DNA from: a virus
DNA: 20,430 nt
IMG/VR virus record: IMGVR_UViG_3300025666_000059
Coordinates: 1 to 20,430 of that record
Strand: one strand, 5' to 3'
The translations under genes were made by a program, and so were the position numbers. This document shows positions 1-7,673 of the stretch, in pieces. The first letter of the stretch is position 1; every line of letters starts with the position of its first letter. The notes under the pieces are model-generated. The model worked only from the letters and a program-made list of their open reading frames with translations. It ran no database searches and was not told where the DNA came from.

Positions 1-718
1 CAATATTTCTCATGCTAAAATCATTATCAACAACAGTAATTAAATTTGTTGAGCCTGAATAAGTAAGTTTGTCAATATCTCTATTAAAACCAACTATTGC
101 ATTTCCTGAGCTAACTAATAATTCATTAGTAATAGCAACATTACCTCTAACAAAATAAGTTGTATTTGCAGTCAAAGTAATAACACCAACTGAAGGAGTA
201 CCAAAATCAGACTCCTGAGAAACCTCAACCATATTTGTACTATTAATAGTTGGTGTAAAAACAACGCCTGAACTAATAACGCCTAAAGGATCTCCAACCG
301 TTCCGTCACCTTTTAACGTTGCATCGTGAGCGACTGAGGTTAAAACGCCTGTAATATCTACAACAACGCCAATAGGGTTTGGATCAAAGTAAAAGCCTGT
401 ATTATTTCCAAGCCATGTCTCCATTAAATCAGGAGTAATAAAATGTAAGCCCGTATCAGGGTTTAAAGTTGTTGTATAAACAAAAGAACTAACGCCTACT
501 TGCTCTCCTGTAATATCTCTTAAGACACCTAACTGATTAATATTTTCATTGCCTCCGTTGTTTATTATTGGTACTGAATTAAAGAAAGTAAAATTATCGT
601 CTTTATCTCTTTTCCAGCGTAAATGGTCTATAAAAGTTGAAAAATATTCCTGTTTTGTAGTCGTATCAATAAAACGAATTGACCGTTTGTTTACTATTAT
701 TTGAGTTTCGTTTGCCAT
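1..718 (-). CDS. Partial tail fibre or tail spike protein, N-terminal 239 residues
   Basis: The reading frame opens with ATG at 718, directly after the TAA of the upstream gene (719-721), and stays open to the left edge, so the C-terminus is missing. Residues 1-60 are polar, with a basic and aromatic patch near 33-45. Residues 135-147 read LKGDGTVGDPLGV, a linker type that recurs in phage tail fibre and baseplate proteins. From about residue 165 there are short beta strands with regularly spaced Gly, Asn and Thr (for example ITLTANTTYFVRGNVAI), which resembles the start of a parallel beta-helix. I infer a virion host-recognition protein, possibly with polysaccharide-degrading activity in the unseen part. 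The class is fairly supported, the enzymatic role is a guess. Confidence 0.72.
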   Translation of the reverse strand, partial: MANETQIIVNKRSIRFIDTTTKQEYFSTFIDHLRWKRDKDDNFTFFNSVPIINNGGNENINQLGVLRDITGEQVGVSSFVYTTTLNPDTGLHFITPDLMETWLGNNTGFYFDPNPIGVVVDITGVLTSVAHDATLKGDGTVGDPLGVISSGVVFTPTINSTNMVEVSQESDFGTPSVGVITLTANTTYFVRGNVAITNELLVSSGNAIVGFNRDIDKLTYSGSTNLITVVDNDFSMRNI

Positions 719-1582
719 TTATTGAGTATTATAAAATGATTTTTGGTTTTTTGTGCGAATACCAAAAGAGGCTTTTACATCTGCTAACCTACTTCCAGGA
801 CGGTACGTAAACTCTGCGCCCTCATCTAATACAACAGGAACATCAAATAAATTATAATAATGGTTTGTTTTATTATGGTCTGAGATAAACGCCTCGTCTT
901 GATTTAAAAACTGAAATTGTAAACGCCTTGTGAACATTACTAATAATGGTATTGTTTTTAATTCATAAGCAACTAAATTTTCTCTTTTAACCTTTTGTGA
1001 AACTCTACCCTTTGTAATTAATTGAACGATTTCAGTATTATTTTGAGGATCTCCAAAATAGCCGTTTAATCTTAATGTTGTAGTGCAATTTGAATTACTA
1101 AAATCAATATTTTCAGACTCAGAAAACGAATCAAATGTAGAACGTACTCTAATAGTATTTGATGCTGAACTAATAGAAAACTCACTTAAATCGTAAACTC
1201 CCCAATCGTAACCTCCTACAATTCCACTAATTGTAAATTGTACTTTTATTGTATATTCTCCAATTCCATAAGTTGTTAAATATTGTTTCCAATCAAACAT
1301 AAAACCAACAGCCAAAGTATCCTGATTAAATACTGCAACCGTTCCTAAATTAGATAAAGCGCCTGTAGTTCCGCACTTTTCAATAGTAAACGTTACAATA
1401 TCTGTTAGTGCTGATCTTTTAATAAAGGCTAATTCAATATCATTTTTATAGGAATCATTAGAGGTTGATGAAGCAAGTACCATAAAATTCTCACAGCACC
1501 CCAATTTTACGCCTCTGTCCTCCTCAGAAAATCCTTGTGGAAATCTTATAATTGATACTTTCTCCTTAAACCTGTAATCCAT
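719..1582 (-). CDS. Unknown protein of the tail-tip gene cluster (287 aa)
   Basis: I do not recognise a family. The protein is soluble, with no signal peptide or membrane segment. The middle (about 60-170) is rich in alternating hydrophobic and polar residues with many Ser, Thr and Asn, as in beta-sandwich virion proteins. Cysteines occur as a CC pair near residue 29 and singly later. The C-terminal third is more basic and ends with a motif around TYRPGSRLADVKASFG. Its ATG at 1582 follows three bases after the stop of the 91-residue gene, and its TAA abuts the ATG of the fibre gene, so all three are probably co-translated. Position between receptor-binding-like genes suggests a minor tail or fibre-connector protein; this is inference from context only. 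Confidence 0.75.
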   Translation of the reverse strand: MDYRFKEKVSIIRFPQGFSEEDRGVKLGCCENFMVLASSTSNDSYKNDIELAFIKRSALTDIVTFTIEKCGTTGALSNLGTVAVFNQDTLAVGFMFDWKQYLTTYGIGEYTIKVQFTISGIVGGYDWGVYDLSEFSISSASNTIRVRSTFDSFSESENIDFSNSNCTTTLRLNGYFGDPQNNTEIVQLITKGRVSQKVKRENLVAYELKTIPLLVMFTRRLQFQFLNQDEAFISDHNKTNHYYNLFDVPVVLDEGAEFTYRPGSRLADVKASFGIRTKNQKSFYNTQ

Positions 1583-1585
1583 GTT

Positions 1586-1861
1586 TTAATATTTTTGCGA
1601 TGGCCCTTGAAACTTTTCAGAATCACTTTCAACCGCATTTTTATAATAGTTTGCTCCAGCAATGTTATCTAAATAAATTTCTAATTCATCTTCGGTCAAA
1701 AAAGCTAATATGTTTGGTTGTCCTGTTACTAATTCGTTTACGTCTATTGGCCCAACATAACCAAAAAGGACAAAACCTAACTCTCCCTCATCACTATCGT
1801 AAACAAGAAACCACCTTTTCGGATTGTCTTTAGTGATTTGATTAATAGTATTTTCTAACAT
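1586..1861 (-). CDS. Small acidic protein of unknown function (91 aa)
   Basis: This short protein starts at an ATG at 1861 behind a purely A/T leader, the usual initiation context in this window. It is acidic, with Trp, Phe and Tyr scattered through it (WFLVYDSDEGELGFVLFGYVGP in the first half, split here only for description). It ends with a hydrophilic tail rich in Ser, Glu and Lys. No signal peptide or membrane helix is evident. It sits 18 bases after the BspA-like gene and 3 bases before the 287-residue gene, in a compact run of tail-tip genes. It may be a chaperone or small structural partner of a neighbouring fibre, but nothing in the sequence names a function. Reality of the gene is supported by strand, spacing and lack of alternatives. 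Confidence 0.68.
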   Translation of the reverse strand: MLENTINQITKDNPKRWFLVYDSDEGELGFVLFGYVGPIDVNELVTGQPNILAFLTEDELEIYLDNIAGANYYKNAVESDSEKFQGPSQKY

Positions 1862-1879
1862 AATTTTATTATTTTTATT

Positions 1880-2776
1880 TTAAACTGGCCCACCGTCAGT
1901 TATTGTCCATAAATCTGTTATCAATCCAGCTCTTGCCGTTGCTGGAGCGCCTGAACTATATTGAGCAGTTCCCGCGTGAAAATTTACTGAATTGTTATGC
2001 GTTTGTCCTTGCCACGCTACTAATAATAAGTCATAGTTAGTAGTTGAAAATGCTGACGCATCTAACATTTGTGTTGCGCTTGTTAAACTTGAAATGTTAA
2101 AGCTACTTATATCTTGGTCAAAAGCTGTAGTTCTTAGCATGTTAGTCATATCCGTAACGTTTGACGTATCAAAGTTTAGAGGTTTATTAAATACCGTTGC
2201 AGTCCTAAACATTGCATTCATACTTAAAACGTTTGACGTATTTGTAAAAGTAACATCACTATTAAATGAGCTACAACCGAAAAACATAAAAGCCATAGTT
2301 GTAACATTTGAACAATCAAAAGTTAAAGGACTATTGAAACTTGAACAACCTCTAAACGCTCCATACATATCCGCTACTAATGACGTATCGGGACTATCAG
2401 TATACGTGCCGACCATATTACTACAAAGATAAAATGCAAATTGCATAGTACCCCATTGATTCGTACCCCAATTATCTATTGATGAAAGTTTTAATCTATC
2501 ACCACCACCGCCAAATCTAATTCCTGAAAACGAGCCGTCCAAAGAAATTTGATACGTTCCACTTGATGCGTAAACGTGAGTAAGTTCGGATTGATTGTAA
2601 GTCGTAATAACGTCACTATTGCCGTCACCCCAATAAACGGTCATTGATGTCGCACCATTCTGCAAAGGTAAAACAAAAGTATCTGAAGCACTTCCAGGTT
2701 GTGTTGTGTCAACCGTCATTTTAAATTCAGTTGAAACAACAGGTACTGACTCAAATATAAAAGGGTTTATTATCAT
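1880..2776 (-). CDS. BspA-like (DUF285) leucine-rich repeat protein with PKD-like domain
   Basis: Residues about 20-85 form a PKD-like beta-sandwich: VYWGDGNSD at 47-55 and THVYASSGTYQISL at 66-79 match the WGDG and H-Y-GTY signatures. Residues 136-240 hold about five repeats of 24-25 residues with the pattern M-x-x-MF-x-x-(A/C)-x-x-FN-x-x-(L/V)-x-F-x-x-SNV, which is the BspA or DUF285 type of leucine-rich repeat. The end (NYDLLLVAWQGQ and ARAGLITDLWTITDGG) is the usual C-terminal cap of such Bacteroidota proteins. Family members are mostly secreted surface proteins with signal or sorting sequences; this one has neither, which fits a virion part. Its ATG overlaps the TGA of the upstream receptor-binding-type gene (ATGA at 2773-2776). 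I infer a tail-tip ligand-binding protein. Confidence 0.87.
   Translation of the reverse strand: MIINPFIFESVPVVSTEFKMTVDTTQPGSASDTFVLPLQNGATSMTVYWGDGNSDVITTYNQSELTHVYASSGTYQISLDGSFSGIRFGGGGDRLKLSSIDNWGTNQWGTMQFAFYLCSNMVGTYTDSPDTSLVADMYGAFRGCSSFNSPLTFDCSNVTTMAFMFFGCSSFNSDVTFTNTSNVLSMNAMFRTATVFNKPLNFDTSNVTDMTNMLRTTAFDQDISSFNISSLTSATQMLDASAFSTTNYDLLLVAWQGQTHNNSVNFHAGTAQYSSGAPATARAGLITDLWTITDGGPV
2057..2371 (-). repeat. DNA-level trace of BspA-like repeats, period 72-75 bases
   Basis: The repeat units of the BspA-like protein are still visible in DNA. The string aacgtttgacgta occurs on the plus strand at 2156-2168 and again at 2228-2240, exactly 72 bases apart, and a diverged copy (aacatttgaacaa) begins at 2303, 75 bases further on. 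These spacings equal 24 and 25 codons. The similarity suggests expansion by duplication of a unit, and gives a substrate for gain or loss of repeats by recombination. Confidence 0.7.
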
Positions 2777-3273
2777 AACCTGTAACCGTTAATTGTTATT
2801 GTTAAACCAGCTCCAGCAATAGTTGCTCCTATCTGAGTACATTCTACAGTAATAATTTTATCGTTATTTAAAGTAGGCGTTGATATAACTGCTGGTACTG
2901 TGGCTGTTGTTGAGCTTGTTTCCCCAGGGTCAATAGTAATTTTAGTACTTAAAACTGAAACCCCGTCCATTTTAATATCAAAAATAAGCTCTGCATCTGT
3001 TGGTGCTGTCTTAACATTTGCTCTAATCTCAGTTGCATAAAATTCGTATGGTATTGGAATTACTACATCAAATGTTGAAACGGTAAAAGGCGTTGTTAAA
3101 TCAGTTGCCGCAAATTGTATAGGAGCTGTTGCAAATGTTTTTAACATTACAGAAATTGGAACTTTTTGACTTTCATAACTTGTACCCTCTATAAATTGGT
3201 CAATATCAAAAAATGATGCTGTATCTATTACAGTTGTTGTAACTGGATATTCGTTTATTTGATCTAATGCCAT
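2773..3273 (-). CDS. Small tail fibre or receptor-binding-type protein (166 aa)
   Basis: The first 45 residues (INEYPVTTTVIDTASFFDIDQF and then YESQKVPISVM) resemble the short attachment segment found at the start of many phage fibre and collar proteins. Residues from about 60 onward form a beta-sandwich-type domain with the recurring phage pattern IRANVKTAPTDAELIFDIK, a Ser/Thr turn (GETSSTTATVPAVI), and a closing VECTQIGATIAGAGLTITI. Such domains are common in virion proteins thought to contact host surface glycans. The start is ATG at 3273 behind an A/T leader, and the stop overlaps the next start as ATGA, suggesting coupled synthesis with the BspA-like protein and perhaps a joint structure. 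Structural role is likely; the specific receptor is unknown. Confidence 0.75.
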   Translation of the reverse strand: MALDQINEYPVTTTVIDTASFFDIDQFIEGTSYESQKVPISVMLKTFATAPIQFAATDLTTPFTVSTFDVVIPIPYEFYATEIRANVKTAPTDAELIFDIKMDGVSVLSTKITIDPGETSSTTATVPAVISTPTLNNDKIITVECTQIGATIAGAGLTITINGYRL

Positions 3274-3292
3274 AATTTTAAATTTTATTTAT

Positions 3293-5740
3293 TTATGCTT
3301 TCTGCTTTATAACTGTGCCTATTCCTTTTCGTGCTGATGTTCTTTTTAATACACCCCATGTTGTACGTTTTCCCTCTACTAATATTGGCGTTGAGAAAAT
3401 CCTTACGCTCAAAGATACATTATTTACGTTTATTAAAGAGGTATCAATTAAACATTTTACCGTTGCAACATTCGCTGGAGAAATTACTAAATCTAAAAGC
3501 GTGTTTCCTGAAATTGGTTTTAATGGATTTGCGTTAATGTTTCCCTGTGGTAAAACGCTTGAAATAACCCAACGATTTCCAGCCTCATAGTCCTCAATAG
3601 TTACTTCCGCCCATTCATCAGAATAATTTGCCGTTGACCACGTTAAAACATATTCAACCTCTACTAATTCATTTTCAGGTAAATTTGTTGGCGTTGTTAA
3701 ATCTGATAAAACGGTAAATTGTCGCGTTGTTGTAATATTTGGGTTATCCTCATACGGTCTAATCTTAACAGCCTGATGATTGAAATCGTCAACTCCATTT
3801 ACAGTTGTATAATATGAAAGTCTTAAAATCCAATCTCCAAGTCCTGAGCCGTAAACTTGCCAATTTTTATTATCTCCATTAAAACTCTGTAAAATATCAA
3901 AGAAATCGTTAGATACATTTGACTGCTCTAACCAATAACGCCAATCATTTAAGAAACCGTAACGTAATTTAACTCCATATTTTCCAGCTATATCATTTGC
4001 AGTATTTCTAACTAATTCTATAACGTTTCTATCTGATGTTGGAGGTAAATTAAACCCTCTTGAAATTGAAAAGTTAGGTTGAAACTGTCCCGAAATATTG
4101 ACAACATTACTAAAACTAAAAAAGTTATTTTCTAAAGTAAATTCTTGCTCTGTTACAGTATTATATGCAAATATTCTCGCTCTAATTCCTTCGTAATCTA
4201 CATTGTCAATTAGTCTAAAATTACTTTCGTATAAAACATCGTCCTCTGTTGTTGTATTTGGATCTGCTGAGGCTGTAATATTGTTTAAATTATGATCGTA
4301 TAAATTTTGATCTACAACGTCAGGTATTTGAACACCAATTACAGGCGCGTCAATGTTATCTTCATCAAATAAAGTTAAAGAAACCCTATCAACTGAAAAG
4401 CCTGTTAAGGCAACATTTGCTATTGAAATCCATAAAGTTGACTTTCTGCCGTCATCTTGAATTTGAGAAAACATTGCAGTTGCGTTTGCATTTGGTATTA
4501 CATCGCCTTTAACTGTTAATTGATTTGCTCCTGTTAACTCAAATTTTAAGTTTTGGAAGTCCCATTGCGCACCGTCTGAATTAACGCCACTTTGATTACC
4601 AATGTAAGGCAGTCCAGCATAAACAGTTGGATCTATTAAACCGTCAGCGTTAAAATCAACTTCAGGAGCGTTAATCAAAAGATTATTACCTAATGAGGGC
4701 AGTCTATTTTGGTAAAACTCAGCATCTATTGGCCTCCAAACTAAACCAATATTATAAATACTTGTAGGGTTAATTTGATTAGGTGCGTTTATTACTGCTG
4801 TAAAAGATGAAGTTGCTGAGTAATCTAAAGCCTCTATAACATCACCTAAAACATTATTCCAAACAATAGATTGAACACTATAATTATTTGGCGCACCGTT
4901 ATAATTCTCGTTATATTCGCCTGTATTAGCCTCTAAATTTGTTGTAGTATCTTGTAAAACTCCGTTTGGATTTCCATATTGAGCAAAGCCTTTTATATTA
5001 ATAATTGGTGCAACGTGACCGGCATTCTCATAAACAGCTGGTATAATAAAACCGTCTTGAATAATAACATACTGCAAAAATTTATAAGTTACTTTGAAAT
5101 CATTGTACCCTCCTGTATTATTTGCAATATATGTTATATTTACGTCCTTTATTAAACCGCCTGACTTATTACCTATTTGAGTCATTGGTAAAACATCTGT
5201 AATTGTCATTGCGTCAACATCTTGTAATTCAAAACGGTTTAATTCGCTATCAATTAAAGAGTTTAAAGAAACAGTACCATTTGGCGTTAAGTTAAAATAA
5301 AACTCTAAAGCGTTTGGTAATTTATCAGCAACAACGCTCATTCCTGATAAAATACCGTCTAAAGGAAAAGTTGTACCGTTTCCAGGGGTACCAAAACCGC
5401 CAATGTATGGCCCTAAAGGAGCGTTTAAATATAATTCGTTGCCGTTTATATAAGTTATTGTGCTAACCCAACTTTGAGCCTGACTATTTTGACCGTTTGC
5501 GTAAACAGTTGCAGTTATTGTAATTATATCACCTTCTAAAAATCCAGCATCAGCCCAACTTGCATTATCAAATTGAAGCCAATAATTAGATCCTTGATTA
5601 TAATATGTAATTTTATTTGACGTTCCACTTCCAGCCTGAAAACGAGTAGTAAATAATGACTCACCGTCTACCCAATCACCACCATTTGCATAAAGTGAAT
5701 TAAGCGTATTATATTGCTCTGTAACTATCTGTAAAGGCAT
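3293..5740 (-). CDS. Large tail-tip or fibre structural protein (815 aa), family not recognised
   Basis: The 815-residue protein has no signal peptide or membrane segment. It is mostly beta-type sequence, rich in Asn, Thr, Gly and aromatic residues and poor in Cys, as expected for an assembled virion component. Residues 362-370 read DFNADGLID, a DxNxDGxID loop like an EF-hand or dockerin calcium site; there is only one copy. Residues 575-660 contain a Trp- and Tyr-rich part (NDWRYWLEQSN). The C-terminal 20 residues are strongly basic. It lies after the tape measure and the 577-residue protein, where baseplate, hub or central fibre proteins usually are. Its ATG at 5740 is 3 bases from the end of the 67-residue gene. 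A major tail-tip component is the best inference. Confidence 0.78.
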   Translation of the reverse strand: MPLQIVTEQYNTLNSLYANGGDWVDGESLFTTRFQAGSGTSNKITYYNQGSNYWLQFDNASWADAGFLEGDIITITATVYANGQNSQAQSWVSTITYINGNELYLNAPLGPYIGGFGTPGNGTTFPLDGILSGMSVVADKLPNALEFYFNLTPNGTVSLNSLIDSELNRFELQDVDAMTITDVLPMTQIGNKSGGLIKDVNITYIANNTGGYNDFKVTYKFLQYVIIQDGFIIPAVYENAGHVAPIINIKGFAQYGNPNGVLQDTTTNLEANTGEYNENYNGAPNNYSVQSIVWNNVLGDVIEALDYSATSSFTAVINAPNQINPTSIYNIGLVWRPIDAEFYQNRLPSLGNNLLINAPEVDFNADGLIDPTVYAGLPYIGNQSGVNSDGAQWDFQNLKFELTGANQLTVKGDVIPNANATAMFSQIQDDGRKSTLWISIANVALTGFSVDRVSLTLFDEDNIDAPVIGVQIPDVVDQNLYDHNLNNITASADPNTTTEDDVLYESNFRLIDNVDYEGIRARIFAYNTVTEQEFTLENNFFSFSNVVNISGQFQPNFSISRGFNLPPTSDRNVIELVRNTANDIAGKYGVKLRYGFLNDWRYWLEQSNVSNDFFDILQSFNGDNKNWQVYGSGLGDWILRLSYYTTVNGVDDFNHQAVKIRPYEDNPNITTTRQFTVLSDLTTPTNLPENELVEVEYVLTWSTANYSDEWAEVTIEDYEAGNRWVISSVLPQGNINANPLKPISGNTLLDLVISPANVATVKCLIDTSLINVNNVSLSVRIFSTPILVEGKRTTWGVLKRTSARKGIGTVIKQKA

Positions 5741-5743
5741 AAT

Positions 5744-5947
5744 TTAATATTTATTTGTAAAGTTTTCTAAATCCTTTGAAGCTTTTTTAATAGCCTCATC
5801 GTCAACACCTTTTTTTGCGTCCTCAATCTCTTGCCTTTGCTCATCAGTCATTTGCTCTAATATCTCAGGCGTTAAAATACTATTTAAAATGTTTTTTGCA
5901 CTTGCTAAACCCTCTAAAACTTTCGTAAAATCTTTGTTATTATCCAT
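5744..5947 (-). CDS. Small acidic helical protein (67 aa)
   Basis: The protein is short, charged and predicted helical by eye: an N-terminal segment with VLEGLASAKNILNSILTPEIL, then a run of Glu, Gln and Asp (MTDEQRQEIEDAKKG), then a Lys/Asp-rich end. There is no Cys, no Trp and no membrane helix. The ATG at 5947 lies inside the end of the 577-residue gene (8-base overlap), so translation is probably coupled. It sits between two large tail-tip proteins and could be a small linker or an assembly chaperone for one of them. No family is recognised. Confidence 0.7.
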   Translation of the reverse strand: MDNNKDFTKVLEGLASAKNILNSILTPEILEQMTDEQRQEIEDAKKGVDDEAIKKASKDLENFTNKY

Positions 5948-7673
5948 TTATTAATATTGTTTTAGTGTTATTGCCCTCTGTTGAGCTAACTGAGTATTCA
6001 ATTTCTGCTTCTTTAGAATCGTTAATAAAATCAAATGTAAGCAATTTCAAATAAACTCCGTTTTCATCTTGTACGTAATTATTATTTATAATCATGTCAA
6101 AATTAGCAGTTGATAAAGGTATTCTCGCTGTTTGAATTTTCTGAAAATTCTCTTTTACTTTGTTCTTTGCGTGATATTTATTTGCAATTGGTAAAGCTCC
6201 AATTTTTGTTAGATAATTTGCTGGTTGTTTTCCATTTGTCGCCCATAGCATCTTAGAAGTTGAGTAATACTGTTGAGAAATTTGTGTTACTCCAATTCTA
6301 CCTACAATTTTAGAAACTAAATTAGAATTTCCGCCAAAGAAATTAATAACATTATCAGCAGTTATTGCAAATGGTAAAGATTGCTTTTCAACCCATGTAA
6401 GGGACTCTTTTCTATTGCCTAATGCAAAGGGTAAATTAATGTCAACTAAGCCTTTAACAACGAATAAATCAACATTTGAAGTCGTTACGTACTCTGTACT
6501 CCATTCCATATCTAAAGACTCCATTCTATCCATAGTGTGAGAATCTGAAATATCATATTGCCAATGTAAATAATAACGTTTCCAGGCTTCATCAATATTA
6601 AAAGTCCATTGATTTTCTCTAACCTCCTGTAGATTTAAAGTATTTATTATTTGTAAACCGCTTTGATTAATCCAATAGTTTTCCTCTTCTAAATAAACAG
6701 TTGTACCAATTATTCTAATTTGGGACTGTGTAAAATCCTCTAAAAAGTCAAATAATCTGCCTAAAGTTGGCGTTGTATCTCTTGCTGTTGGATAGCCTTT
6801 AGAATACGATTGAGTATTTAAACTAAGTAAATTTTTCCAAATTGATTTATTTGTTTTCTGTAAAGGAACAGGCATTAAAGTTAAATTATTTAACTCATCT
6901 AATACCGTACTTGAAAACGTTAACCCTAAATTTGCGCAACCTTTATTTATCAATTCTCTAACTGTAGATCCTTTTAACTTTTTAACAGGTGGAAAAATTA
7001 ACTCTATTATTTGTTTTGTTAATTTAATTAACGCAACAATTAAAGCAACAGTATAAATAATACTTGCAATTAATTTTAATGATGCCGTTATTATTTCTCC
7101 TATATTAAAAACGGGTAATCCTGATGCTGATATACTTGGAATACTTGCCTCTTGTACGTCTGAAATCCTATCTGTAATATCATTAATACCTTCAATTAAA
7201 GCCTTAGTTAATGTAAAAGTTGAGATAGCCAACATTATAAGCATTTCAGCCTGATTATCAGGTATAATTAAATAAGGTATTTGAACAGTACTTATTGGAT
7301 TTGTTTTGTTTATAACCTCAAAAGATAAACCGTTTATTTGCTCTCTAAACCAATTTATTGACCGTCTACGCTTTATTGAAACTTCTATTTCACTATCTCC
7401 AAAACCGCTAATTTTTGGGTTTTGTTGTAAGTCTATATAATATTCAAGAACTGAATTACCAACCTGTATAATAATTGGAACGCCCTCAAATATACCAAAC
7501 TGCTCAATATGTTGTAAAACAAGATACTTTGCCCTGTTAGATAATACAATAGAATCTGTATTTAGTTCAGCCTCTTGTATATCGCCTCTCCAATTCATTC
7601 TTATGCCAATCTCATCAGCGTTAACAGGTCTGAAACTTTCTCCAGCAATAAAATATGTAGTTTCTAAGCTCAT
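5940..7673 (-). CDS. Tail-tip protein with two hydrophobic segments, distal tail or hub candidate (577 aa)
   Basis: This gene follows the tape measure, overlapping its stop as ATGA (7670-7673), the place where distal-tail and tail-hub proteins are encoded in long-tailed phages. Residues 1-130 look like a compact beta domain. Residues about 143-160 (MLIMLAISTFTLTKALI) and 194-229 (including IASIIYTVALIVALIKL) are strongly hydrophobic and helical, separated by a soluble stretch, which is unusual for a tail structural protein. Residues 300-577 return to mixed beta sequence with many aromatics (YYLHWQY near 367-373). I infer a tail-tip protein that may touch or enter a host membrane during infection. 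The tail role comes from position, the membrane role from hydrophobicity only. Confidence 0.75.
   Translation of the reverse strand: MSLETTYFIAGESFRPVNADEIGIRMNWRGDIQEAELNTDSIVLSNRAKYLVLQHIEQFGIFEGVPIIIQVGNSVLEYYIDLQQNPKISGFGDSEIEVSIKRRRSINWFREQINGLSFEVINKTNPISTVQIPYLIIPDNQAEMLIMLAISTFTLTKALIEGINDITDRISDVQEASIPSISASGLPVFNIGEIITASLKLIASIIYTVALIVALIKLTKQIIELIFPPVKKLKGSTVRELINKGCANLGLTFSSTVLDELNNLTLMPVPLQKTNKSIWKNLLSLNTQSYSKGYPTARDTTPTLGRLFDFLEDFTQSQIRIIGTTVYLEEENYWINQSGLQIINTLNLQEVRENQWTFNIDEAWKRYYLHWQYDISDSHTMDRMESLDMEWSTEYVTTSNVDLFVVKGLVDINLPFALGNRKESLTWVEKQSLPFAITADNVINFFGGNSNLVSKIVGRIGVTQISQQYYSTSKMLWATNGKQPANYLTKIGALPIANKYHAKNKVKENFQKIQTARIPLSTANFDMIINNNYVQDENGVYLKLLTFDFINDSKEAEIEYSVSSTEGNNTKTILING

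Noticed and set aside
1600-1833. Open frames on the plus strand, here and at 2094-2432, 3315-3590, 9744-9977, 14344-14631, 15448-15828 and 16864-17160
   Set aside because: They lie fully or almost fully opposite well-supported minus-strand genes, have no family signatures, and look like antisense shadows of AT-rich coding sequence.
1999-2380. CRISPR-like spacing of repeats within the BspA-like gene
   Set aside because: The repeats are coding, in frame, diverged between copies and have no separate spacers; they are protein repeats.
1-2776. A diversity-generating retroelement acting on the fibre genes
   Set aside because: No reverse transcriptase and no template/variable repeat pair with adenine-specific differences are visible in the window.
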